Below are positions 36,226 through 48,228 of a DNA stretch of 64,000 nt, one piece after another. Made by a program: the position numbers and the translations under genes. How positions within the stretch are numbered: the stretch's first letter is position 1; every line of letters begins with the position of its first letter. Below the pieces are notes generated by a model. That model did no database searches and was not told the DNA's origin. It worked only from the letters and a program-made list of their open reading frames with translations. Source of the DNA: Neckera pumila (lineage: Eukaryota; Streptophyta; Bryopsida; Hypnales; Neckeraceae); assembly GCA_963969595.1 (NCBI GenBank), contig OZ018411.1, forward strand, positions 8,186,501-8,250,500. Direction: 5' to 3'.

Positions 36226-39200
36226 ATGGTGATTGCCCAACTTGCCATATCTCTAACCCAAAGGAATGTGCTTATCACAGTTCCCTCAAGATTTCTAGCA
36301 TTGGGATTGCGGCAACAAAAGCTTAGATTGAATGCTGCTGAGGTTTTCACCCCCCCACCCATCGATAATGATTTGCATGTAAGTAACCTATACGACATTC
36401 TCCTCAATGTGGGACACAGTTATGGAATTGCAAACATTCAGAAGCTCTTGAAGGACTGCGTTTTGGGAACATTTGAAGGCAGTGTGGAGGTCAATGTGAT
36501 TTTCTGACGGTCTCATTTGGTTGAGCAGGCTATCATAAGTGATATGGGAGCCGCGTTTTCCAAAGATGGTGCAGTGGAGACTTTTCAGAATGACAAGGAG
36601 GCTCTTGCAGCCGCTGACACTGGTGTAGCGGTGAAGCCTCTCTGCCTTGTTCTTCATGTTATGCATGTGTTCGGTGTGATAGCATTTTCTCATTCCATTT
36701 TGACATAACGCAGACACTCCCATTCCTGTGAGTTTAAGCAACCGAACCTTATTTCCACGATGGGAATATTTTAATTATTTTGAGTCTTCATTGCAATTAA
36801 AAGGGATTGCAACACACTTTGATATGCATTAGTTGAATATATATGAATTTGAGACATATGTTTAAGTCCTGTCTGGTAGATTTCTAAAATCATTGAGTTA
36901 TACATCGTGAAATAAGAATCTAGGACTCATTGTTTAGATTTTTTTAGGCCATAATGTTAGTTAGATGTTTTGGTCTACTTCGTAAACTGAATTTCTGGGG
37001 TTGCAATGTTATTATGGGCCAGGTTGTTGAGATGTCTCACTTCGGAAGGATTCGAGGTATGTTGCTGCACTAATCGAGCTTTTCATGTTTGATTTTTTGG
37101 TCAGTGTTATCGTTCCCAGTATTTGTTAGAAGCAGTATAGAGGACCCGGCAGTATGTAGAGAATTGAAGGCGACAAGTCGTATGTGAAGAGTAGGGAACC
37201 CGAGTGTGTTTATTAGAAGCAAAGGTCAATGATATCAACCCCTTGAAGAACTTTTTCCGTAAATTTTGGATTTCGTGAATCCGGATTAGATCTTAGATCG
37301 GATGGTCTGCATGGCCTAGCACCGTATTACAAAATCCTACTCGTTCCGCTCGGTAGGGTTTGTGATTTATGAGATCTTTGAAAGACACCCTGAAGCTGGG
37401 ATTTGAGCATTCTTCTGCAGGGCCTTCAAAGCATCAAGTTGGGAGGAAGAAACACTATACTATGCTAGGTTTCCTCCAATGGGTCCCCTATAGTACAACG
37501 AGCCTTTGTGAGATATTAACTATATTCTGAAGAGACATAGTATCGGTAGTAATGGTAACGGCTGTTTGTGTGCAGTCAGTGGGGAAGACCGCATTCGTTT
37601 CCTTCATAACCAAAGCACTGCCGACTTTCAAAAGCTTAAGGATGGTCAGGTGGGCGGCTCCCTTAATTTCTCCCTTCCAATGGAGTGTTGTGGTTAGATT
37701 GTGGTTGGTTAGATACTCTTTCAGTCCGGAAATAAGTGTCCTAATTGGACGTCATGCTTTTTAAGGTTGTTTTGAGTGGGTGACATTGGAGGCTATTTTT
37801 GTCCAATTTTTATTCTGTTCGCAATGAACACATGCAATGAACACATACACTGTTCTTCGTTGATTCTTTCGATATAAAAGTTCTGAATTTATGCTTTTCA
37901 CAATATGATCAATGAACTTGGCATCAAACGTTATGATCAACAACACTGCGGACAATTATTTCGGGACGGAGGAGTATTTATCAGAACATTGACTTAACAG
38001 GATGGGAGGTACAGGGTTGTGACACAGTATTCGTTACATCTACTGGCAGGACCATCGATCTGGCCAAGGCATGGGTTATGGTGCGCACTTCCAACTCTCG
38101 TTTTCTGTTAGGTACTTCTGATTGGTCAATTTATTAGTGCGAGAGCATGTTGCTGGAAGGTCAAGGCTACAGAAGAGCTTGTTCCAGATCTGGAGGTCAC
38201 CAATTTACGCAAGTTCTCAATTAAACTAAGCTCTATAGTAAATATTGGACATCCATCATAGGCAGGTGAAGTGGGGAAAGTGTCAGTTTAGAGGGTCAAT
38301 CGTTGGGACACCTCCCATCCATTTTATCGAAATTGTTGAAAAGTTTTGAATTAAATATGTTATATATTGACATCAGCTTTTTTCAAGTAGGTGACCATAG
38401 GGAGGCCTCCCTATGAATCATGGGGAGGTCTCCCCATGAATTGCATTGTGCCATTGTGCTTTTCTTGTCTCCCCATGAGGTCTCCGAATCCTTGAAACAA
38501 CTCATGATTAGTGAATACCATGGTTATCCTGCATTTTCTGCTACATTCTTGGCTTAATAAAAGGGAACCATAAAGGAGGAGGTTTAGGAAGTCACGGCAT
38601 TTATTTTTGGTCATTCTGCGTTGCAGAAAAATTCTGTTATTCTTTTCGTGTCGCCAAGAGTACGCCAATCGCTCTGCACTCTTCTTAAGAAGTTGGTTTA
38701 CTGAACCTTTTCCCTTTACTGTTATGCCTTACTGTGAAGGAGGACCCTTTTTTGGTTCAGATGTTTGAGATCTTGAGAATTTGATTTGGGAATAATAACA
38801 ATGCTAAGGAATTCAGGTACATATTTTTTGCTGACAAAGTGGAAGTGGAGGATATCACGGATAAAACTTATTTTTTCTCCTTAGTCGGCCCCAAATCCAA
38901 TGAGGTGTGTGCCTCAGATCCTGTCTTGTCGGTGCTGTAGCATGTAGATGGAGATCTATATTGAATTTTGCCTGTCCTATAAAAGACTGATTGACCTTTA
39001 CTCTTCTACCAGGTTCTTGACACCTTGGGACTTGGAGAAATCAAAGATAAACCTGATGGTTCATTCATGCATTATGCGGTCAGTGCTTCCAATATCAGTA
39101 TTTGTGTTGCACACTATCTGGTGTGATGTGATTAGTATGGCCTTGATGGATTGGTTCTAGTGTTGGCATCTTAGCTTTTGTCGAGAATTTTTTTGTGTTC

Positions 39201-41529
39201 TTATATTTCGTGTTTTTTGAACCTGTTGAATCTCCAGAGAGCTTAGTAGCTTGTTACAGGGTGATTGGGCTGTAAATATCAAAGTTCGATGCGTTCATAG
39301 TTGATGTAAGCTTAGTTTTGCCTCTGTGTTGTAGGAACAATGTGTTACAAAGATTTAAACTAGCGTTAATAAGGCCTTCTCAATCGATGTCCTCATCAAA
39401 TCAAGCCATTGAGTTCCTGGTTGTTACATACAATTGAGAGGGGTCACCAATTGAAATTGCAGATTGAAGGTACACCGGTGACAGTTGGAGTAGGAAGTGG
39501 CCTGGCCGGCCCAGGTTACTCGTTCATGCTGTCCACCGATACAGCTGGTATTGTATGGGAGGCACTTTTGAAAGCAGGAGCTGTTCCTATGGGTGCAGCC
39601 GCTTGGGAGCAATTGCGGGTTTGGCACGGTAAATTCTTCTTCTCAACTTAACATTATTAATCAATTTATTTGTAGGGTATGTTCTAATCTGCTTAATAAT
39701 GCTATGTATGTTGATACTTTCCTAGTGCCTTATATTGTGAAAAATTTCCACAATTGAAGAATAAAGTCAAGATGTACCTCTTGGCGTAAAGTTTTGGCTC
39801 AAGCTGTACTCATTGATTCCAATGAGCAATCTTGAGGTTTCATTTCTACTCACTGGCGGGGATCCTTGTAACTCAAATTTAACGAATTATACTTTTTTTT
39901 TATACTAAATTTAGACCATCGATGGACTGTTCATTCTTGGTCAATTTATTTACACATTTGGCCAAAAATCACTTCAGTGGCCTTCCAAAAGTCAGGTTTA
40001 TTTATTCTTGGTATGTTCTAACTTTTTATGGAGTATTTCAGGGATTATTAGTCATTTTCAATTGTCATTTCTATCAATAGTTTAGAGTTGAATGGCCCTA
40101 TTGAAGGTTCTTACGTATGTTATTTCTAGACAATGATTTCAACTGAAAATTACTTAATTTTTGAGTTGTGTCTTGATTTAGGTATCCAAGCATCCACCAT
40201 TTTCCGTCTTCTTCTTGGTAGTTTGACATGTAGGAAAGGGGATAGAATCATTCCTGCAAATTATAGATGTATACAGAATTACTAAGTGTAGAACCTTGTG
40301 TTCTTATTATGCAGGACGACCTGTCCCTGGAAAAGAACTCACTTCTGATTATAATGCACTTGAGGCAGGACTGTGGGATACCATTTCATTGACAAAAGGT
40401 AGGTGCTAAATTCAAAGGACTCTCACAGCATTCCATAGCCTAGAGATTTCCCCTTTTTGGTCTTTGTGTGACATCTCACTAGTGATGGAATATTCCTCCT
40501 TGGCATTCTTGCGTTAGTATTTTATTTATAATAATGGACTCTTAACAGCTCACTAGCAGGATCCCTTTGTAGGAGGCAAGGAGACCCTGCTAGAATTGAT
40601 TAACTATGTTATGCCAAATGTCTATCAAAGACCAAGTTTATGCACCGTCTTAGATTTTTAAAGTACTATCCCTCATGGTTATTGGATTACGAGAAACTTT
40701 TGCTCTTGCGTGCAACGTTGGGAAGATTTCTCTCTTAATTTTAAGGCTGTCAATGCATCACTTTTGTAGCCTAGATTGCAAGGCTCTTGACTTAGTTGTG
40801 GTGGTTTTGCTAAGACAGTTGAGATTGGATGTATAATTGCGTCCTTTCTCTGTACAATGGATCTCAATGTTATTATCTCTTTTGTCTTTCTAAATGAGAA
40901 GCGTGCACTGCAGGCTGTTACATAGGTCAAGAGACTATAGCAAGGCTTGTAACGTATGATGGTGTGAAGCAACAATTGTGGAGTGTGCACATGAAAGGAT
41001 TTGCTGAACCAGGAACAGATGTCTCTTGTGATGGTGTCAAGGTATTTCTGAGATTTAACCCTACGTTGAGCTTCCATATTTTAGGAGTTGCAATACATCA
41101 TTTGGGAGGTTACACGAAACTTAACAAAACGTATCAATAGAAAGAAAGAAATCATGTCCTGTCATTTCTTAATGTGTTTGAAGTTATTGTAATCGACTAC
41201 TACGTATTAGTTTCCCCAAAGGACTTTCTTCACTTAGTTTGGGCTTTGAGAGGGTTTAAAATGTGCTATTTGCTTTTGAAATCACAAGCTGTTCAATCCT
41301 GTGCAATCGTCTGCAATGCTGGAACTGATTTCTAAGTGAACTGCACTGCACTTGGCAGGTAGGGACGTTGACCAGCTGTGTGGAGGCGAAGGAAGGGAGT
41401 GAGCACACTCATGTAGGATTAGCATATATTCGGCGAAAAGCAGGTGGAGCAGGTCTTGTTGTTGATGTAGGAGGTGAATCAGGCAGAGTGGTGGAATCCA
41501 GTTTTGTCAAATATGGACTTCCTCAGTGA
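36226..41529 (+). CDS. IBA57.2: Chloroplast IBA57-like (COG0354/YgfZ family) protein
   Basis: Folate-dependent GcvT/YgfZ-family protein that supports 4Fe-4S cluster assembly or repair; this branch resembles plastid Arabidopsis At1g60990. Twelve exons assemble without a break: 36226-36378, 36529-36630, 37023-37056, 37576-37649, 38015-38080, 38627-38691, 38817-38904, 39013-39078, 39463-39628, 40315-40398, 40914-41041, 41359-41529. Every intron is GT-AG, all phases agree, and the product is 398 residues. Landmarks are TPPPIDNDLH at the start of the mature part, VVEMSHFGRIRVSGEDR (87-102), FLHNQ, GCDTVFVTSTGRTIDLA, YIFFADKVEVEDI, GPKSNE, TPVTVGVGSG, AVPMG, and the family signature KGCYIGQE (299-306). 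About 40 basic, Ser/Leu-rich residues before TPPPID would serve as a transit peptide. A stop in frame just before 36226 limits this exon, but a spliced 5' exon could change the start. Family role is known; the plastid location is inferred. Confidence 0.9.
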
Positions 41530-41874
41530 TATACGAAGGTAAGAGGATACTGTACTAAAACCTTGAGGGAGCTGATAATGACCCTAGTTTCCAACATACT
41601 GGGTTGGCTTTTTAATTAGCAAGTTGGGTTGTAAGCTTGACTTGACTTATAATGGCTATGAGCACTCATCTTTGAATGGAAATCAAGGGTTTTCTTCTGT
41701 CTTTTCAAGACTGGTCTCACACTTTGAATGATTTGCACATGACTTTCATACCTAGTTAGCACTGACATTTTTTCATCTCAATGTGATCCATGGCTTAGCA
41801 GTGATTTCCCAAAAACCACACTTCTGAAATTGTAGAATTGCTTAAACTGCCATAAATTGTATCTTCTATCCTAA

Positions 41875-42111
41875 AATAGTGATTCATCTAGCCCACGTGG
41901 CCTAGTTAGCAGAACCACCCTCAACAACCAACTATCCTCCATGTGGGTCTTAGGGTTGAAGGTCCGCTTTGAATCCCTTAAATCTGAATCTGATTGCCTT
42001 GATGATAGGCGTATTAACAGTCAAACAGAGGTGAGACAAGTTGCTACAACAAAGGATAGAGTGGCAATAATGCACGATATGAATGTCATTTTGGAGAGGG
42101 TCGAGGTCTGA
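41875..42111 (+). CDS. Coding-like small ORF or terminal exon, unknown
   Basis: A frame open from 41875 ends with TGA at 42109-42111. With the ATG at 41941 it would be 56 residues. The C-terminal half reads RRINSQTEVRQVATTKDRVA followed by IMHDMNVILERVEV, a charged, helical, non-repetitive sequence unlike the frames expected by chance in this AT-rich DNA. It starts about 350 bp after the stop of the IBA57-like gene. It could be the last exon of another transcript or a small protein. I recognise no family. Confidence 0.25.
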   Translation, partial: NSDSSSPRGLVSRTTLNNQLSSMWVLGLKVRFESLKSESDCLDDRRINSQTEVRQVATTKDRVAIMHDMNVILERVEV

Positions 42112-42173
42112 TAGTATTCTTCGCCTTCTTCTAAATAGCGATTCCACTCAAAATTCAACTGCGTGCAGAAGTT

Positions 42174-43183
42174 ATGAGAACGACGTTACGTTCTGTTGCG
42201 CAAGAATCTTCTAGGAGCGCATCCAGGAGCATGTCCATGATAGTAAGTCAGCTGCCCAGAAACTTTGAATACAATTACACGATCTGCTCACCTTTCACTC
42301 AAGTCCCTCCTTGTTTGAAGAAACTCCTCACTCGGTACCATTTCCCCAACCACTTAAAGCAACTTGGTTGAAGGTTTAGGGTTTAGGTGGAGAGAGAAGT
42401 CTGACTCTTCAGATATCCAAATGTCAAGCCTAGATTGACGGATTTGGTTGCTGATGCCACTTTGCCACTTCTAGTTGTGAACGCACAAAATGATGAATTC
42501 GGAAAGCTCAAAAGTTCGTATTACAAGACTCTCTACTTTTTCTTCTGACTAATAAGACCTGCATCCATACTCTTTAATGAAGAGACAACGATCTGGACAA
42601 TTGGAGTAACCGCGTTGCTGTGGCTGTGGGTCGACCGCGAAGTCAGTAGTCATAACTGCAACGAATGCAGGAGAGACTGTGCTACTGAGATGAGAGATCC
42701 GGTGTTTCCAAATCCTGATCCTAAACCCTTTGCTTCTTAAAACTAAACACCTGCGATAAGCAAGAAATGCCCATAAAACAACAAGCGTCGAGTTGCTTCG
42801 AGATTGTAAAGTCACGCTGCGGCATCGCGCCACTCGCTGCCATACTCCTCGACTATCCCTCCAGGCGCCAAACAAACAACAGGCCGTTTCAAGATTGGGC
42901 TACAATAGCACTCGAAGCTAGACAAGCAGCACCTGCACTTGAAATGCTTCGGAAATTCTTCTCAAATAGGTCCATAGTCCCAGAGCACCAGACTGTTGAC
43001 ATTATTCGCGCTCGGATCGTGAAGTGCAAATCCCTGTCTAATTCCGAAACCGTTGAGTCTCTCCCTCTAAGCTGCAAAGACAAACGTCAAGACGATGGGT
43101 GCAGGATTGTAACATACTTTGTCCTCAGACGAGAATTGCCTTGTCGTTACCATAGGGAAAATTTGACAAGTGAGAGAATTTGA
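42174..43183. other. GC-richer, coding-like region of unknown content
   Basis: GC is higher than in the flanks. An ATG at 42174 opens MRTTLRSVAQESSRSASRSM and reaches a strong donor (ATA|GTAAGT, 42241), as a first exon would. Further on, 42767-43183 is open for 138 codons on the plus strand, with overlapping minus-strand frames at 42549-42875 and 42889-43083. None resembles a known family, and I cannot tell which strand, if any, is coding. Confidence 0.3.
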
Positions 43184-43321
43184 ACTACATTCCGTCTGGC
43201 TACACATTCTTAATGCATATCGGACATTCATGCTCGACACCAGAGCTCCAAACCCTAATTGGATGAATGTGGAGTAATGTACTATTCATCCTAACGCCAG
43301 CCCCAAGACCTTGAGTTCTCA

Positions 43322-43771
43322 CACAAAATAGTGAAATTAGGTTGCCCCACACTAATTTCTCGACAGTCCACACTATATAAATATTTCACTGTTTTGTACA
43401 GTACAATGCAGTCAATTTATAGCCATGTGTATGGCATAGATTTGTGCACCAGTTCAAGGCCTGCTTCAGAGAGTGGCATGCATCTCCATGTGGAACAAGC
43501 ATTGATCCATGAGATAATTTATCTTAGGTTAGGCAACCTAATTGACATGGCAACCTAATTTCTTGACTTTCAACACTATATAAATATGTACAGTCATTGC
43601 AAAAGAATGCAGTAATGAAGGAACTATGTGTTGTATGGGTTGGTGCGCTGTTCATGGATCGGATTTAGAGAATTGTTTGTGCCTCTATGTGGACAAGAAA
43701 TGGCTCATGAGCTAACTTCTGTCATTGAAGGCAACCTAATTGTTGAGGCAACCCAATTTCACTATTTTGTG
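43322..43771. mobile_element. Two tandem MITEs of the CACAAAATAGT family
   Basis: The left end CACAAAATAGTGAAATTAGG and right end CCCAATTTCACTATTTTGTG are the same termini as in the MITE at 8785. In the middle (about 43530-43560) two further ends meet (TTAGGCAACCTAATTGACAT, GGCAACCTAATTTCTTGAC). The words CACTATATAAATAT occur once in each half, so this is a head-to-tail pair, each of about 225 bp. The right flank is TA. Confidence 0.7.
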
Positions 43772-43909
43772 TAAAGATTTGACCTTGGGAGTGTCATTGA
43801 GTGCAGTTTTGATCATGTTTCTTTTCCTCTACGATTTGAGCCTGAGAATCTCACCTCGAAGTAGGAGATCTTTCATAGAACTCTTAAATAGTGTGGCCTA
43901 AATTCCCTA

Positions 43910-44164
43910 CATTTTTGAAGTGCGAGTCTTGAAATATTTCACATTCTAATACCATATTAGCATTTTTGACGTATGAGTCTTGAAGTATTTCACATTTGAA
44001 TATCCTATTAGCATTTTTGAAGTGCGAGTCTTGAAATATTTCACATTCGAATACCCTATCAGCATTTTTGAAGTGCAAGTCTTGAAATATTTCACATTCT
44101 AATACCTTGTCAACATTTTTGAAGTGCTATTCTTGGAATATTTCACATTCTAATATCCTATTAG
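43910..44164. repeat. 51-bp minisatellite, five units
   Basis: Five consecutive 51-bp units share CATTTTTGAAGTGCGAGTCT, TGAAATATTTCACATTC and TAATACC(A/T)TATTAG words. Because 51 is a multiple of three, the minus strand reads a 17-residue repeat (pattern HFKNADRVFECEIFQDS) through four units before a stop in the fifth. There is no start context, splice site or neighbouring coding sequence that makes it a gene. Confidence 0.85.
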
Positions 44165-46157
44165 GGTGGTTGATTTGCTATTATGATAACAAAATAGTTG
44201 TTTTTGGGGGATGAAAAGTCTGTCAAGTCCATTATTTTGGAAATTTATCATGTATTCAGTTTTTTTCAATAAAATGTTAATTAATTAATATTGTAGGATT
44301 TTGTTACTTCATGAATATTAATTGAAGCAAATTGTACAATTTTGTAACAAAAATGGATACAATGACTAAGTTCAAGTAATGAAAAATAATGAGCTCTTAG
44401 TCTACTCAACTTTTTAGTGTAGGTGGGGTGGTTACAAAATCCACTAATTGTATACTTAAGAGTACAAAGTTCTAATATAGGGCCCTTTTTTTTAATCAAG
44501 AATGAAGTAGAGTTACTTCTTCCTTCTCCTAGTGAAATCCAAAGTGAATTTTGATGTGGATATGTCCATTTCATGGAATATGGTGAGAGAATGAAATATT
44601 CAAAATTAAGGAAGAGGTTTGGATGGGGATTTTTCAACTATAGATCTATTGTTATAATCTACTATTGATTATATTACACCCTCAAGTTTATCTACAATTG
44701 TGATATAAATAAGATGCAATACATATTGGGTACTTACAATGGGAGCTAGATAGTCAAAAGTCAAAATGGAATTTAGTATCTACAGTATATGGAAGCTAGG
44801 CAATCATTTTATTATTATAATCAAAATTATACTACAAAACCTCAAAAATAATAGTATGAAGAGTAATAACAATATTATGAAATGAATTTTAAGATTTTTG
44901 ATGATATAATCATAAGATAATAAAAATAAGAATAATATTACTAATGGCAAATTGTATGCAAAAAAGTGCATTTCTTGCTTATTCACTTTGTTAGATCTTT
45001 TATTGTATCAAATTCTTGCTTAGTTGTTTCTAATATGATATGTGAACTTTGATAGACAAAAAAATTCACAAAAGCATAGGTACCTGATATTCAAAACAAA
45101 ACAAAATGCATGTGAAGGGGTTCTAAAGATGATTTGAACATGTTTTGGAAATATAGAAAATACAAGCATCTATTACTAGAATGAATGCTTTTAATTTATC
45201 TTTTGAAATAGATTTTTTAGTTCTAATATTCTCAAATACAAAAGGTGGTCATTGTATATTATGACAAACTAAAATCACCAAGTACCATAGATCCATATAT
45301 TCAATGAATAAACTCATTCATTTGAACAATATTTTTGAAAAATGACTACTGATAATGTGACTTTTTAGAAATACTACAATCCAGAATATGTAGTGATATA
45401 AATTAGGCTAGCATAAGTTCACTCCAACAGAATTGGTGTTTTATGATTGCAAAATAGGATTGCAAACTAGGACTACAATGAGTCATAAAATCTCAAATTA
45501 TGACTCACACAAAAATCACTGTAGATGATTTGCGATATGACTGGGTCCAATCATTACCAATGAGTCGCTTCAAATATGGCTCCATAGTCAAAATGTCTAT
45601 ACAAAGTTATATTGAAAGTTTGCAATATTTGTTTATAATATTGGTCAAGATGAAGAACCACAAAGTCGAATCAAACTTAATGTGATAATTTAGCAACTAT
45701 CATAATTGTTTTTAGAACAACCATGCAAAAGCTATGAAGTTTGGTGCTCTATTGTCTCTTTTGCATATTTGAACTCATTCTTATCATATTTGTATACAAA
45801 TTGTTCTAATAAAAAGCATATTATTAAAAGCATAAAAATGAATTTTGGAATAATTACTTTTACTCATAAGAATGTGGTATTAGAAATGGAGATACTTTTA
45901 ATCTTATAAATGTGGTATAAATTGTAAACTTAGAATGTTAAATTTTAATTTGGTTGTTTATATTTTCATTTTGTCTTGGTTAGCTTTTAAAGTCATTGTT
46001 GAAACGTTTTTATTTTATTTTCTTGAAATGTAGATTTTGTGGTGAAATGTACTTGTAGTTTTTGAACTACATAGTACTCACAAAGAAAAACATTCATTTG
46101 CAATATAGATTTGCAAAGTTGTTAGAGAATTAATAAAAAATTTACAATCATTTTTAA
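44165..46157. other. AT-rich intergenic DNA
   Basis: No gene recognised; the longest frame is a 118-codon minus-strand one (44281-44637) without any family resemblance and with AT-rich, low-complexity composition. Confidence 0.4.
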
Positions 46158-47063
46158 CCCCTAAAGGTTTTTGACTATATTTTTACCAAAACTGCTCCAA
46201 AACTGTCATTTCTAGTACAAGTACCAAATTTTAGAAAAAAAAACATTTTTGGACACATGTAACCGTAGGATCTTGTAGTGCACTGTTTTCAAAATTTTCT
46301 GCCATGTAGATTGCAAGATAATAGCATTTGAATTGACAAAAATGCTTTTTTTGTCCCTGCAAAAAACCGGGCAGCTGCACTTCACAAGGTCACATTTATA
46401 CGAAGAAATGTCCAAAATGGTGGTAATTTTTTGGATTCATTCTTCAAAGCAAGTTGTCTACATGCCTAAAAAATTTCAAATTATTTGAAATTGTACAGCA
46501 TACAAGAAAAAAATAGTAAGTAGAAAGAAGTAGAGAATGATTCAAAACACTAAAGTGTTAAGAATTTCATTATGGAATTACAAAATGCCAATTCCAATGG
46601 TTGCAATGCTGTAATAATCAGCATACATCCTATGCTTTTATTTTTTTTGAAAAATAATAAAAATTGAAGTCAATAAAGAACTCCAAAGTTTATTGTATAG
46701 TAGGGAATCCATAACTACTCGCAAACTAGAACACTTCATAATTTTCATCTCATGTATCAAAATGGAATGATTAAAAGCTTTCTACATATATGTAAATCTA
46801 GAGGACCAATTTCAAGTTTTTATTTTTTTTAGAAGTGATTTTTCAGAATTTTTTTGAGCTACCCGCCATACGTTGAAAATATCATATCATCCAATAACTT
46901 CTTAACCATAAAGTAAAAATTTCTGAAAATTGTTGGGCCTTAAAGCTACTCCTCAGGCACATGTTATGTGAAAATTTCAAAGAAAAGAAATATAATTTTT
47001 GTTTGTAGTGAGCTACCAAAAATCGCTACGTTGCCAAAAAAAGGTCATTTGGTCCTTTAGGGA
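46158..47063. mobile_element. TTAA-flanked TIR element, complete copy
   Basis: The element starts CCCCTAAAGGTTTTTGAC and ends GTCATTTGGTCCTTTAGGGA, giving imperfect terminal inverted repeats. It is flanked by TTAA on both sides (46154-46157 and 47064-47067). A direct, right-truncated relative lies at 18020. It is about 906 bp with no coding capacity. TTAA flanks plus ends starting CCC fit piggyBac-type insertion; a PIF-type TAA/TTA target is the alternative. Confidence 0.65.
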
Positions 47064-47067
47064 TTAA

Positions 47068-48224
47068 AGATGAAAAAACAGATTTTAGTGTATATAGGAC
47101 ATGTTTACATTCATCCATCATTCAAAAATTTAAACGTTTGGCCCTTGAATGGTTTATTCCTATATATGTCTTCATGTTAAAAATCTATCTATGTAAAGTA
47201 GCATAATAATAGTATTATTTAGTCTTCAATTGCAACTATAAAAGTGGAAGCAAAATAATTGTGACAATCTAACAATTCTTTGAAAACTATTTTAGACTAA
47301 TTATACTATTCATTCTATTGTAGTAGATCTTGACATCTTCACCTTAGGAACATACATTTTAAGAATTGATTAGAGCAAGAAGATTAGAGAGCCCTATATA
47401 AACTTTATAAAATGTGGGATAAAATATATGTATAGAATTTGCTTCTTATTTGCTCACATGCATTGTACATTATTTTCATTGCAATATAAATGACGTTAAT
47501 AAATTTGATAAAAAAAATGGATGAACCATTATGGTCCTTCATAAGTAAATAAAATATATTTCATCCCAATCCAAATTTCTTTTATGAAGTACATGGATTC
47601 TCTTCTTTGAAAACAAATCATTTTATAGCGTCAAAACAAATATACTCATTAGATTTTTTTTGGGCATTAGAAGGCCATTTTAGGATCATTCTCCATATTG
47701 TAAGCTAACCATTGCTGACCAAAATATATATATATATACTTTAAATATTTAAAATGTATAAAAATTAATTAAATTTTATTATCTAATGTCTTTAAAGTTT
47801 GCCACGTCAGATTGCTGATGTGGTGAAGTTCCCATAGTTCATGAACTCGAGGGAACTCGCAGCCTTATTGAGGACCTCAATCTCATTTAATGATGATTTT
47901 GTAAACAAAATTCCAAACAAAGTAATATTTACCTTTTGGACTTTTTTTAAATTTGACACTACTCTCAAGTTTAATAAGCTTAGTTTAATATTTTTTTTTT
48001 TTGTGTATCATCCATGATTTTATGCAATACCAAAATACTCTGCAAAATATAGTATACATATGTATTTTTTTGGTACTTAGTGAGCTTTGGGATACCATCA
48101 AGAAAATTTTGAATGAATAGTCAATCAAAAAGTCAGTATAATAATCAACAAATGACCAATACAAAATTGAAAGCTGAATCAATGTAATTCACCAATATTG
48201 TCATACTAATTTGCAATGTTTAAT
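47068..48224. other. AT-rich intergenic DNA
   Basis: Nothing recognisable is present except a short GC-richer island near 47800-47875 (GCCACGTCAG...GAACTCGAGGGAACTCGCAG) without an open frame. Confidence 0.4.
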
Positions 48225-48228
48225 TTAA

